This document shows, one piece after another, positions 35,401 through 44,288 of a DNA stretch of 64,000 nucleotides. This DNA comes from Symsagittifera roscoffensis (Eukaryota; Xenacoelomorpha; Acoela; Convolutidae). The position numbers and the translations under genes were made by a program. Positions within the stretch are counted from its first letter, which is position 1. Each line of letters begins with the position of its first letter. The stretch covers positions 1 to 64,000 of the forward strand of contig NW_026971397.1 of the NCBI RefSeq assembly GCF_963678635.1. The letters are read 5' to 3'. A model generated the notes under the pieces. That model worked only from the letters and a program-made list of their open reading frames with translations, had not been told where the DNA came from and made no database searches.

Positions 35401-36571
35401 TGCGTGTTTTTGGCGGTATTGTCATGGGTCTGTATGTTTGGTAATCCATGTGTGAATATTTTGGGGCAACCAAAGGTTTAACGGTTGATTGTAAGGTTAC
35501 TTGTGTTTGTGAAGGGTTTGTATTTCTTGGTGTTGTTAAGTTTGGACGTATAGGTGAAATACTTTGTTGTGTAGTTGTTGTGTGTACGATTTCTTCATTT
35601 ATGAAGTGTGATAGTGTCTGGATATCTTGTTGAGTAAGATTCCTAGTTCCATTGAGGTTTTCATTTTGTATGACTGTAGAGTTTAAACTATTATTTTGCG
35701 TATCGGGTAAAAATGTTTTATAGTTTAATGGTGTTGCATCAATGGTTAATGGTATTACTCTTACATAATCTCTTATATAAGATATCGTACTTATTGCTTG
35801 ACTTGAGATTGATTGTGGGAAATTTATAAATGCGGGATGAGACCATTCGGGGTCCCAAACATAGTCTGATTGTTCTGTGATAGCATTATCATCGTTTGAG
35901 TTTTGGGGTCTAAAATTTTTTCTTGCTTGTGAAATTAAATCAATATTGTGTGTGAAATAATCTATTATGAACCATGCCAAAATTTTTTGCAAGTCATGTT
36001 TTGTATGTTGTGAAACTTCATCTTTCGTGAAATTTTCTTTAATGATATTTAGAAAACTAGAGAGTAGTGTGATTTCGTGTCGTACTTTTATATGTTTAGA
36101 TGTTTCTGTCGGTGAGACATTTGGTATTTGGATTTCGTTTTCTCATATCGAGATATAACTATATATTATTGCAAAAACTTCATTGGTGAATATGGAGTTT
36201 GCTCTTTGTGAGTTATGATATTGGATGCTTTTTATATATTCTGAGAATACTTTTGAAAATTCTAAATCAAGGTCATCTGTTTGAATTATATATTTGCTGT
36301 GATTCTGGTTTGGTGAGCTGAATTCTATGGAGTAGATTCCGTATTGTTGTGTTAAGTTACATATATCTTTTAGATAGTGATCGATAATTTGTCTTTTGAT
36401 TTTTACATCTGGGAACTCTGTTTTACATGGACTGATTCCGGGTTCAAATAAATTTAAGAGTAAATTTTTGCAAAATTTATGCTGTCCTCTATCAGTGGTT
36501 GCATCTACTATAAAGGGGAAGATATCATCATCATCTGGACTTTCTTCACCTGGGGTGTGCGTTGAGCTCAT
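32402..36571 (-). pseudogene. gag: Gag-protease polyprotein, interrupted by two in-frame stops
   Basis: One reading frame runs 1390 codons from the ATG at 36571, broken only by TGA at 36145-36143 and TAA at 34399-34397. Gag provides capsid and nucleocapsid for the particle; the protease cleaves the polyprotein. Visible parts: N-terminal region, a Q/P/T-rich linker, a capsid-like segment ending ETIKQLAVRIETLVRKAY, a CCHC knuckle CNYCRRYGHSISEC (about 34042-34001), a long Asn/Ser/Arg-rich stretch (about 33980-33350), then the protease with active-site DSGA (32908-32897) and HNIIG further on. The start overlaps the previous stop as ATGA. The frame ends TTT TGA inside the Pol frame. The two stops could be damage or readthrough sites; damage is likelier because other genes here are also broken. 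The short element lacks this region. Confidence 0.85.
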
Positions 36572-37014
36572 TTTTTTCGTTCGATGACTGTTAATATGTA
36601 ATTATCAATGTGTCTAATTGGTTGATTCCAATTGTATAAATGTACTGGTTTGTGTTTATACTGCTTTTTTATTCTTCTTTTTCCTCTTTTTGATGAATTT
36701 GAAGTTGTTTCTGAGTCAGAGAAATATAATTGATTGTGAATTGGGCAATTTTTATCTATTGATTCTTTTAATTTATAAAGTTCGTCTAAACTGCTGGTTT
36801 CTGATTCTGAAAATGCGTTTCGGTTTTTTGAAAATCTTTTTCGTGTTATTTGTCTTTGTTTAGTTATTATTTTTCTTTTTAGTGTTTGTCGTTTTGTTCG
36901 AATGTATCCAACTGTTTGTGTATGAGGTGTGATTACAAGGTCGTATTTTTTGTTATCTATTTCACAATTGTGTAAAACGATTGTTTGTTTATTTCCTAGG
37001 TTTTTAAATGACAT
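36568..37014 (-). CDS. Basic 148-aa protein upstream of Gag
   Basis: An intact frame starting MSFKNLGNKQ, with lysine/arginine-rich stretches (RTKRQTLKRKIITKQRQITR, and SSKRGKRRIKKQYKHK near the C-terminus) and an acidic/serine middle. Its stop overlaps the next start as ATGA (36568-36571), so Gag translation may depend on reinitiation after this ORF. No zinc finger or membrane segment. It may be an RNA-binding accessory protein or a split-off N-terminal Gag piece. The short element keeps only the first 55 codons, fused in frame to the integrase tail. I do not recognise a family. Confidence 0.65.
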   Translation of the reverse strand: MSFKNLGNKQTIVLHNCEIDNKKYDLVITPHTQTVGYIRTKRQTLKRKIITKQRQITRKRFSKNRNAFSESETSSLDELYKLKESIDKNCPIHNQLYFSDSETTSNSSKRGKRRIKKQYKHKPVHLYNWNQPIRHIDNYILTVIERKK

Positions 37015-37943
37015 AAGGTTTGGGATGACGGATTCAAAAGGTTGTTAAGTGAATTCTAATTGCTTAAACTGTTAGTCCTTACGATTTTTTGGTTAGCTTA
37101 ACCTGGGTCTATTTGTTCAGGGTTGGAGAGAAAAGTATATCTATTCCGGAGAATGATTTTTACTTTCTCGTGACTAGTATAAGCTAAGGTGTTAACTTAC
37201 TTAATCTTACTTAGGGGTAGTGATTGTGTTCAAGGGTTGGAGAATAGTAAATCGATCCACAAGGTTCAGGTATAATTAGAACGCGAGTAGTTCGTTAGAT
37301 ACTATTTTAAACTTACTAAGTCTAAGATTTATCCTGGGTCTGGTAAGAGGGGGGGTCAAATGAAGGATGAATAACCGAAGTTCTTCACTGTTTATCCTAA
37401 TTTGAATGATTAGTTTTGTTTAAAAATTTCTATTAGTCTTGGGTTTTTAGAAAGGGTTGGATAGTGAATCGACGTTTGAGGTCGTTAGACACTAGTTAAG
37501 TGGGTGGGGGAGAACAAAGTTGTTCTTTTTGATCCAAGGATAGGCCTTGATGATCAAGTTTTAAATTTAATTAAGTAGAAAATGATTTAAGATCCAAGGA
37601 TAAGCCTTGATGATCTGATTTTAAAATTAAGTGAATTTAAGTTTTAATAATGACTTAAATTTGTGTAAAGAAAAGATTTAGTGTTCTGGTGATTTTAGTG
37701 AGCTTATGAATGCTGTTATGTTTAGGTGATGAAGCTGGAACACCAGGATGATTTATGATTGCTAACCATTTATTGTCATGCTACTAATTTTTATTTTGAT
37801 TTTCCAATAAATAATTTTCAAACATGTTTTGTATATTACTGCAGAATTTAGGAAAACGATCTGAGATCTTTTTATCAATCGTTATTGTATATTAAAAATT
37901 TTGTTTAGCGCCTGAAATGATTTTGAAGATTGACTTCAAAGTT
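37015..37943 (-). promoter_or_regulatory. Non-coding leader with repeats and candidate splice donors
   Basis: About 930 bases between the leader ORF and the 148-aa ORF, conserved in the short element (49786-50714). It contains two copies of the 25-base word GATCCAAGGATAAGCCTTGA-TGATC (37532-37556, 37592-37616) and three GGGTTGGA words in plus-strand reading. On the sense strand GTAAGA (37206-37211) and GTAAGT (37195-37200) are candidate donors for subgenomic envelope mRNAs. Packaging or structural roles are plausible but inferred. Confidence 0.5.
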
Positions 37944-38177
37944 TTATGTTTGCAAATGAAAATCTAAATTCATTGCCAGTAGTATTCTAAATACAAAAGT
38001 TTGTTCTGGCTTTTGCCGAACTATCATATAACTATATGGCAAGTTTCTACTTTGTCGTATGTCGTCTCTGGTTCGAGGTTTTCTTCCAATTCCGGGTAGT
38101 TCTGTTATCGTTCGGAATATTGGCTCTGATCTATTGAGTCGTAGAGACATTTCGATTAAATTATCGTCGTATAACAT
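37944..38177 (-). CDS. Leader ORF (77 aa), long element
   Basis: The first ATG after the primer-binding site opens a 78-codon frame. The counterpart in the short element (50715-50948) is open over the same length, with about six amino-acid changes among roughly 13 base changes. The protein is charged with mixed composition (MLYDDNLIEMSLRLNRSEP at the N-terminus), lacks a signal peptide or membrane segment and matches no family I know. It could be a real accessory protein or a leader peptide that modulates translation of the downstream ORFs. Preservation of length in both copies is suggestive, but the copies are too similar for a strong test. Confidence 0.5.
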   Translation of the reverse strand: MLYDDNLIEMSLRLNRSEPIFRTITELPGIGRKPRTRDDIRQSRNLPYSYMIVRQKPEQTFVFRILLAMNLDFHLQT

Positions 38178-38239
38178 TTTGTAAATGTTTTGTCTAAATT
38201 CTAATCTATTATTGGTTAATTCTAAGCTATTAAGGTCTT

Positions 38240-38262
38240 GTTCGAGACTTATGGTCGCACCA
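38240..38262 (-). promoter_or_regulatory. Primer-binding site, long element
   Basis: Two bases downstream of the sense 5' LTR the minus strand reads TGGTGCGACCATAAGTCTCG followed by AAC. That is the complement of a tRNA 3' end of form TTCGAGA-stem-GGTCGCA-CCA, covering the acceptor stem and into the T loop. The same site is present in the short element. The tRNA species could not be assigned by eye. Confidence 0.85.
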
Positions 38263-38264
38263 GA

Positions 38265-38674
38265 TGAGTTAGGACCTAAGTGTATAAATCATAGAGTAAT
38301 TTCGGATAGGGTACACCGTCTGCTCGTCACGCTATCTTATTTTCGGCCGGATAGGTTCGTGCAACTTCTTAGTCTAATACCGATCCTAATCTTACTCTTA
38401 TGTTATCTAGTCTCAGGTTGTTTAACTAGTCTCTGCTAGGCTCAATAGATCTAGGGTATACTGGTTTATTGCGGCTGCTGAAGTACTCGGGAGAGTTCAA
38501 CTAATTTCTAAGTTAAATTCAAATCTCTCTGGTGCTGAAATTACAAGTAATTTCAGCACTTACAAATAAGTGGATTGTTAGTTAGATGGATCATGATTGG
38601 TTAATATTAAATACTTTACATTGGTAAAATATCTAATTTATCCAATCATAAAATGTAGTTTAGATCAGGTTCCA
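38265..38674 (-). repeat. LTR, sense 5' copy of the long element
   Basis: Read on the minus strand it starts TGGAACCTG and ends TAACTCA. It contains several CCAAT words, a 28-bp near-perfect palindrome and an AATAAA, consistent with promoter and polyadenylation functions. It differs from the other LTR by one base in its final 25 bp. Confidence 0.95.
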
Positions 38675-38678
38675 ATCT

Positions 38679-40465
38679 CCTCTTATTTCAAATATTATTT
38701 CAGTCATTGAAGCCAATTTTTATGCGATAAGCAGACAAAACCTCACCGACTTCTGATGCTACATTTCATTAGGTTGGACAGGGGCGGATTTAGGGGGAAG
38801 GCGGGGGGCGGACGGCTCCCCTCAGGGATTCGACCCCCTGCCGACCCAAAGGGTCCCCCCTTTGGTACTTTTTAAGAAATCCTTTTTTGACCGACCGACC
38901 CTAAAATTTTTCTAAAGGCGCCAATAAGTACTAACTTTGAGGGAGCGCGCGCCAAAAAAACGCAATTTTTTTTGTCAAAGTTTTCCAAAAAGTGCCCAAA
39001 AACGGCTTTTTGACCTGTTTTTTTTTCAAAATTTTGCCTGCGGCGAAGAAAATTTGGTCTATCTGCGGTCTCTATAGTGCTTTAGTAGAGCTCGGAAAAT
39101 CAATTTGGTTGACCTAAAAAAAAGGTCGTCAAAATTTTCGATTTTTTTTTGAAAATCCGCCCCCCCCCCCTCGAGAAAATCCTAGATCAGCCCCTGAGGT
39201 TGGATAGTTTTGTTACGCATGTTTTTGCTGTTTATCGTTCTTTCACGCATTTTGTGCTGATGCTTTGAAATAACCGGATAAATTGAATATTATTTTCGAA
39301 CTCGTTTTTCTCAAGACAAAAGTGACCAACTCAATTTTCTCAAACTGGAGTAAATAGGGACAAAAAAGAGTGCAAATATTGCTGGAAACTTTGCAAGCAT
39401 TTTGATGATGCAATTCGTTTTGATGAAGTTTCAAACAAGACAACTTCATTATAAAAGTCAATTCATTCGGCTCAAAATTGAGTAGAAAAACTTCGTTAGA
39501 TTTTTGTCACACAAAACGTATCTCGCATAATAGATTATACAATTTCTGTCAATAACAAAATCTCTAATAGCAAGTTAACTTGTCAACTTTTGGTTCATCT
39601 GAACACAAAGTTTCATCACCAAACAAAAAGTTCAAAAAATATCTTCAATTTGTTGAAAAATTTGTGAAAAAACAACTGCAGAAGGTGAAAAAAATGTTCT
39701 ACCAAAGTAATAATCAAAATCGAGCAACGCGCTTTTATTTTGATTTATCTGTTTCCGTAAAGAACACCTTACCTCTATGCCAAGAGGCATTTCACGTTCA
39801 AATCGAGAGCATCTGAAAGGTTAATTGAGTCCCATGAAAAGAATCTATGTGCGAAGACGAGCTCTCAGATGACCTCTATTTTCAAAGCTATCACAAACTG
39901 ACCAATTTTGGCTGCAATTTTTGTACAATTCTTAAGTTTTAAATGCAGAAAAAACCTCATTGAATAGCAAAAAAAGAACTTCGCTCAACAAAACAACTAA
40001 TCATCACAAAAATCAAACCAAAGATTTTGATGAATCGATTATGCTTAGATGGGTGGATACCCTTTCATATATTCTCATATTCTCTACGAATCAAAAAAAA
40101 TCCAAAATATGATTCATAATCAAAATTTAAAAGGAAAAGTCGAAAAAAATTCAATATTTAACACTTGAATTGATTAAGAGTCAGTGAACGTAATGCAGAC
40201 AAATGTATAGATTGTATTAATTGTTTTCAAATTTTGTTTCTGCTCAAATTTGAAGTCTAGACGTTTGAGTTTTGAAATATTTTGGAGCTCATGTCATTTC
40301 TTTTTGAACGGTAGGCAAAGTGTAACAAGAAGCACAGAATGTTCCGACCATATCCCTAAAAATTGCAAATAAAAATTCTTCAAATCAATAAAGTTTTAAA
40401 GTTAGTACCGTTTCGTTTTTTTGTGTGTTGATGTTTTGAGAATACAATACACAGGTGTAGAAAAA
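38679..40465. other. Host DNA between the two retroelements
   Basis: Unassigned AT-rich sequence except for the hAT MITE at 38779-39196. Includes a GTTCCGACCATA word near 40345 that is inverted relative to one at 19483. No gene. Confidence 0.45.
38779..39196 (+). mobile_element. hAT-type MITE (418 bp), intact termini
   Basis: Starts CAGGGGCGGATTTAGG and ends CCTAGATCAGCCCCTG. Flanked by a perfect 8-bp duplication AGGTTGGA (38771-38778 and 39197-39204), diagnostic of hAT-superfamily insertion. No transposase. Related to 9998-10269 and the fragment at 4638. Confidence 0.92.
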
Positions 40466-40469
40466 TAGT

Positions 40470-40879
40470 TGAGTTATGTCTGGGGTGTATAACTCATAGA
40501 GTAATTTCGGATAGGGTACACCGTCTGCTCGTCACGCTATCTTATTTTCGGCCGGATAGATTCGTGCAACTTCTTAGTCTAATACCGATCCTAATCTTAC
40601 TCTTATACTATCTAGTCTCAGGTTGTTTAACTAGTCTCTGCTAGGCTCAATAGATCTAGGGTATACTGGTTTATTGCGGCTGCTGAAGTGCTCGGGAGAG
40701 TCCAACTAATTTCTAAGTTAAATTCAAATCTCTCTGGTGCTGAAATTACAAGTAACTTCAGCACTTACAAATAAGTGGGTTGTTAGTTAGATGGATCATG
40801 ATTGGTTAATATTAAATACTTTACATTGGTAAAACATTTAATTTATCCAATCATAAAATATAGTTTAGATCAGGTTCCA
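40470..40879 (-). repeat. LTR, sense 3' copy of the short element
   Basis: Matches 51037-51446 except one base. The internal palindrome has one mismatch in the stem (GTAACTTCAGCAC). The adjacent bases CCCATCCGGG on the plus strand are the same as next to the long element's 3' LTR. Confidence 0.95.
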
Positions 40880-42413
40880 CCCATCCGGGTTTTACAGAGT
40901 TTTTTAGAACAGTTCTTCTGTAGTTCAAGGATGGATGATGGACGTTGGTATTTGGCGAACATCATTTTTCTTTTGTTTCCTTTTTGTTAAGGAAGTTCCA
41001 GGGATCTGGAATTGAGGACACAAGACGTTGTGTTCTTCTTGTGACAACGACTGAGTCTCTGCAACAGCATCAATTCTGGTTTCAGAATGGTTGGCTATGT
41101 CAGGTTTTTCTGTTCTTCGGAGAGAACTTCTTTTGTGTTTGATCTAGCTCGGGAATGGCGTGGAGATTGTGCGTGGAGGGGATGCCTGGTTACTCGGATC
41201 TGTACGTATACTTGAACATCGAGGTGGTCATTGGTCTAGTTCAATGAAGTCCTTTTCTGCGAAGTCAAGTCGTACTCTAAATCCTTTGAGTTGTGATTGT
41301 GAGCGGCATATCGATTGTAGTTGGTCATTCTCTCTCGAGTGTAGTGAGGTCGTCTTGTCTTTTGATGTTCGTCCTTGGTGTTGTATTCTGATCTATATAT
41401 TGCATCATGTAATTTTACATTTTATAAATCTTTTATTAGTTTAATATATTTTTTAATAATGATTTTAGTTAGTTGTTTTCACAAAAGCTTTTTGTTTTAG
41501 TTCGGTTATTTTGAAGAGTTACTCACCCTTGAGTAGCTCTTATTAAAAATAAAGGTGTGGTCACAAAGCGTGGATGTAGCGCGGTGGGTTAGGCCGGCTA
41601 TAGAGCATGCTCAGGACGTCCTTTCCTGGTGGGTTAGGCCAGGTGTGGGAGTATGATTTCATGCGGTTTTTATGAGGAGTCCTGTTATGTGACAACATTT
41701 TATGTTGGGTTTGTTGTGGTTTTACTTATGTCTTGTTGGTTATGTACTTTGTTCAAAAAGCAAATTGTTTGTGGTATGGGTTTGTCTTTCGACTTTTTTG
41801 TGTTTTATTATTTCTTTCTAAGACTTTGTAATAGTCTTCAAAAGAATAAATTATCCAGTTTTAAACTGGGTTAGTCCGGTTTGGGTACCGTTGGTTTCCT
41901 TTTCTTAGTCATGCTGTTATTTTATGATTTGTGGTATTTAGTAAGCTGCGTTGGTTAGTTTTGTTTAGTATATGATTCCTTTCCAACCGGGTTAAAGGAA
42001 AGTTTGAAACATGTTATTATATGTTAGAGTTGTTGAGTGTGAAAACTTGAAACTGAAATTCATTATTTTAAACAATTCTTCGTGGGCGAGCTGTGCGAGT
42101 GTGGATAGAATTTTTGTGCGAATGAATGAAAATATCAAAAGGTTAGTACTGCAATTGCATTTTATTAATTTACTACATAGAATTTAGAAATTTACTGCTA
42201 GTAATGGGGGAATTTTAAGATACAAATTTTCATCATATGTAGATTTACTGCTTTGGGGGAAAATTTTATAAATTAATTTACTGCATTGGTATTATATTTA
42301 TTTAATTGTTGGTGCAAAAGTTAAAAGGGTCTTAAACAGTTTTGAAGAAGTTTGCTATTTTTTATTTTTCTTTTGTGAATTTTTCAGATGATCGAAGATG
42401 AAGGCTAAAAATC
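40880..42413 (-). promoter_or_regulatory. Long structured 3' region, short element
   Basis: Counterpart of 20250-21782 with the same hairpins (GAGTTACTCA/TGAGTAGCTC at about 41515-41542, CCAGTTTTAAACTGG at about 41857), the two GGTGGGTTAGGCC words and the CCGGGTTAAAGGAA stem. Coding potential seen in the other copy is interrupted here, supporting a non-coding role. Confidence 0.55.
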
Positions 42414-42491
42414 TAAAGAAAACATGAATAAAGAATGGTGAGTTTTTTAATATTTTAATTAGTTAGTTATATTCATTTAATTCATACTTAC
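42414..42491 (-). other. Candidate intron after the last ORF, short element
   Basis: Same donor (CAG/GTAAGTAT) directly after the stop and same TTTTCTTTAG acceptor as at 21783-21861. The branch region reads AACTAACTAAT. 78 bases. Confidence 0.6.
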
Positions 42492-42494
42492 CTG

Positions 42495-44288
42495 TTAGTC
42501 GTCGGGGAAAAAACCGTGGGGAAAGATATCGTGAACTAGTTCTGAAGTTGTTAGTAGTTTAGCTAAGATGCGGATGATATTTTTAGTTTGAAGCAGTGGC
42601 CAAAGCAATTGAAGTGCCTTAATAGTGGTTAGTTCTTCAGTGCCTACTGCAAACTCATAAGGTGTGTTTTGGATTAAGTTATATAATTTGTGGTTAAATT
42701 TAGTGTTGTGGATGAATTCTAAAATTGGGATTTCTATAGGTTGTAGGAATTCGTGCGGGATAAGGAAGGGTCGGGATTCTTCGGCGTTGAAGGTCTTGGT
42801 GATGGGGCAGAAAATGTACATTTGGGTTATGGGGTCATAGTTACGAAGAATACCATGAAGGTTAGTATCTTTAATACAATATGTGAAATTTAGGAAATAC
42901 GGTGAAGTGTATTTTGAATTGATGAATTGAAAGCGATGGTGTGGTTGTCTAGAGGGTGTGTGGAGGTCAAAGTGATTTTGGATGAAACGATAGTAACTGT
43001 ATGTATGTGTTTGTTTAGTTCGCAACATAATATCGTGTGAGCAGTGTAAATCTCTTTCGTGTGGTGCAAGGAAATGAAAGGTTAGTGAAAAGATTTGGAA
43101 GCGTTCTTTAAAACTTTCGTACGCTTGTGTGCTTGTTAGTGCTTCTGAAATAATGTGATCAAACTTTCGGTCGAAGATGTTTAGTGTAAATACATATGGT
43201 GTCTTGATGAAAAATTTCTCGGTGATTTGTGGGTTAGCGAAGCGATCGTCGTCTAAGAATTGATCTTGGTTAGCTCTGATGATGTTGTGATCGTAGTATT
43301 CTAGTGTATATTCATTAGCTCTAGGTGCAGTGTGTATTTTTAGTGATTTTTTATATCCTACGTAAGTAAATTGTCTAGCGGTGAGTGGTGTAGTTAGTCG
43401 ATATAGCATGTCTTTGTTTCGGTCTATATCGATGGATGTGTTGGTTAAAGGTAAGCAAAGAGGGTTAGTGAAATGATAGTATGAGGTCCAAGAGAGAGTG
43501 GGCATTAAAACGTATTCGTCTACAAAGTTGCGTGTTTCGTTAGCGTCATGAGGGGTGTTTAAGGTGTATTGTGGAAATGAGGGTAAAGTGATAGCTAAAA
43601 ATTCTCTAGTGTTAGTATGCTGGGGGTGGTTGATGTATTCACGGGCTGTTCCTGGTTTTGCTGGGAAAGGATGGTTGGGGAACTTTCTTTTAAAAGTGCG
43701 GTAAGCTCTATTAGTGTTGAGTGAGGATTCAGTTGATGTGGATGATGGTGCTAATGATTCAGTATAATTTGAAGAGGGTGTAGGGGGATTGGATGAATTT
43801 GTAGTGGAGGAGATTTGGTTTATGGTCGGGGTGTTAAGGTGGTAGGGTTGTTGTTGGAGGGTAATAAAATTGTCTAGCTCTGGGGAGATTCGGGGGGTGT
43901 CTGGAGATGATTGGTCAGAATGGTATGAGGAGTAGGTTGGGGTAACTTGGGAAGCATAAGAGGGTGTAGGAGTGATGGGGTCAGGGTTATTTGACAATAT
44001 GGGTTGAAAAGGAGGTTGAGAAAACTGAGAAGGGTTATGAAAATTATTGGATGGAGATGGTTCTGAGTCGGCAAATTCGTCGGGGGTTTCAATATTCGGG
44101 TTATTTAGCTGTGAAATGGAGTATAAAACTGAAATTTGTGAGTTAGTGTCGGAATTCATGCCTGATGTTACATTGCTAGATGGAAAATCGGGTGGCGGAA
44201 AAGCAAAAAGTGGTATTATTGGGATTGAAGAGGTAAGGTTGGTTGGATGGGAATTTGATCGATGGAGTGATCCAAGTTGGCGGCTCAT
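42495..44288 (-). CDS. Accessory protein after env (597 aa), intact
   Basis: Starts MSRQLGSLHRSNSHPTN within the ATGA overlap with env (44285-44288), so it may be translated by reinitiation. Residues 1 to about 200 are Ser/Pro/Thr/Asn-rich with repeated SPDTPRISP-like patches. Residues from about 205 (RAYRTFKRKFPNHPF) to the end look like a folded domain with many aromatic residues; the C-terminus is HGFFPDD. No signal peptide, no clear membrane span, no nuclease, protease or zinc motif. Compared with 21865-23673 the differences are substitutions and whole-codon indels, indicating selection for the reading frame. Unrecognised family. Confidence 0.75.
   Translation of the reverse strand: MSRQLGSLHRSNSHPTNLTSSIPIIPLFAFPPPDFPSSNVTSGMNSDTNSQISVLYSISQLNNPNIETPDEFADSEPSPSNNFHNPSQFSQPPFQPILSNNPDPITPTPSYASQVTPTYSSYHSDQSSPDTPRISPELDNFITLQQQPYHLNTPTINQISSTTNSSNPPTPSSNYTESLAPSSTSTESSLNTNRAYRTFKRKFPNHPFPAKPGTAREYINHPQHTNTREFLAITLPSFPQYTLNTPHDANETRNFVDEYVLMPTLSWTSYYHFTNPLCLPLTNTSIDIDRNKDMLYRLTTPLTARQFTYVGYKKSLKIHTAPRANEYTLEYYDHNIIRANQDQFLDDDRFANPQITEKFFIKTPYVFTLNIFDRKFDHIISEALTSTQAYESFKERFQIFSLTFHFLAPHERDLHCSHDIMLRTKQTHTYSYYRFIQNHFDLHTPSRQPHHRFQFINSKYTSPYFLNFTYCIKDTNLHGILRNYDPITQMYIFCPITKTFNAEESRPFLIPHEFLQPIEIPILEFIHNTKFNHKLYNLIQNTPYEFAVGTEELTTIKALQLLWPLLQTKNIIRILAKLLTTSELVHDIFPHGFFPDD

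Larger units (their letters stand above)
19840..38674 (-). mobile_element. Giant Ty3/gypsy-class retrovirus-like element, long copy (18,835 bp)
   Basis: Bounded by 410-bp LTRs (19840-20249 and 38265-38674) that start TG and end CA on the plus strand and differ at one base. Flanked by the 4-bp target duplication ATCT (19836-19839, 38675-38678). All genes lie on the minus strand, so the sense 5' LTR is the one at 38.3-38.7 kb. The primer-binding site, Gag with CCHC knuckle, DSGA protease, YLDD RT, RNase H and DD35E integrase with GPY module identify a Ty3/gypsy-class element. Nearly half its length is extra genes after pol: two small membrane proteins, an ATG-less ORF, an envelope-like glycoprotein and a 597-aa protein. 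Typical Ty3/gypsy elements are 5-8 kb, so this is unusually large. gag-pro, pol, env and the last ORF carry inactivating lesions although the LTRs are almost identical. Confidence 0.95.

Noticed and set aside
19481-40356. Inverted GGAACATTCTGTGCT words on either side of the long element
   Set aside because: Similarity covers only about 22 bases with no matching extension, so it is probably two copies of a dispersed repeat, not the ends of a larger transposon.
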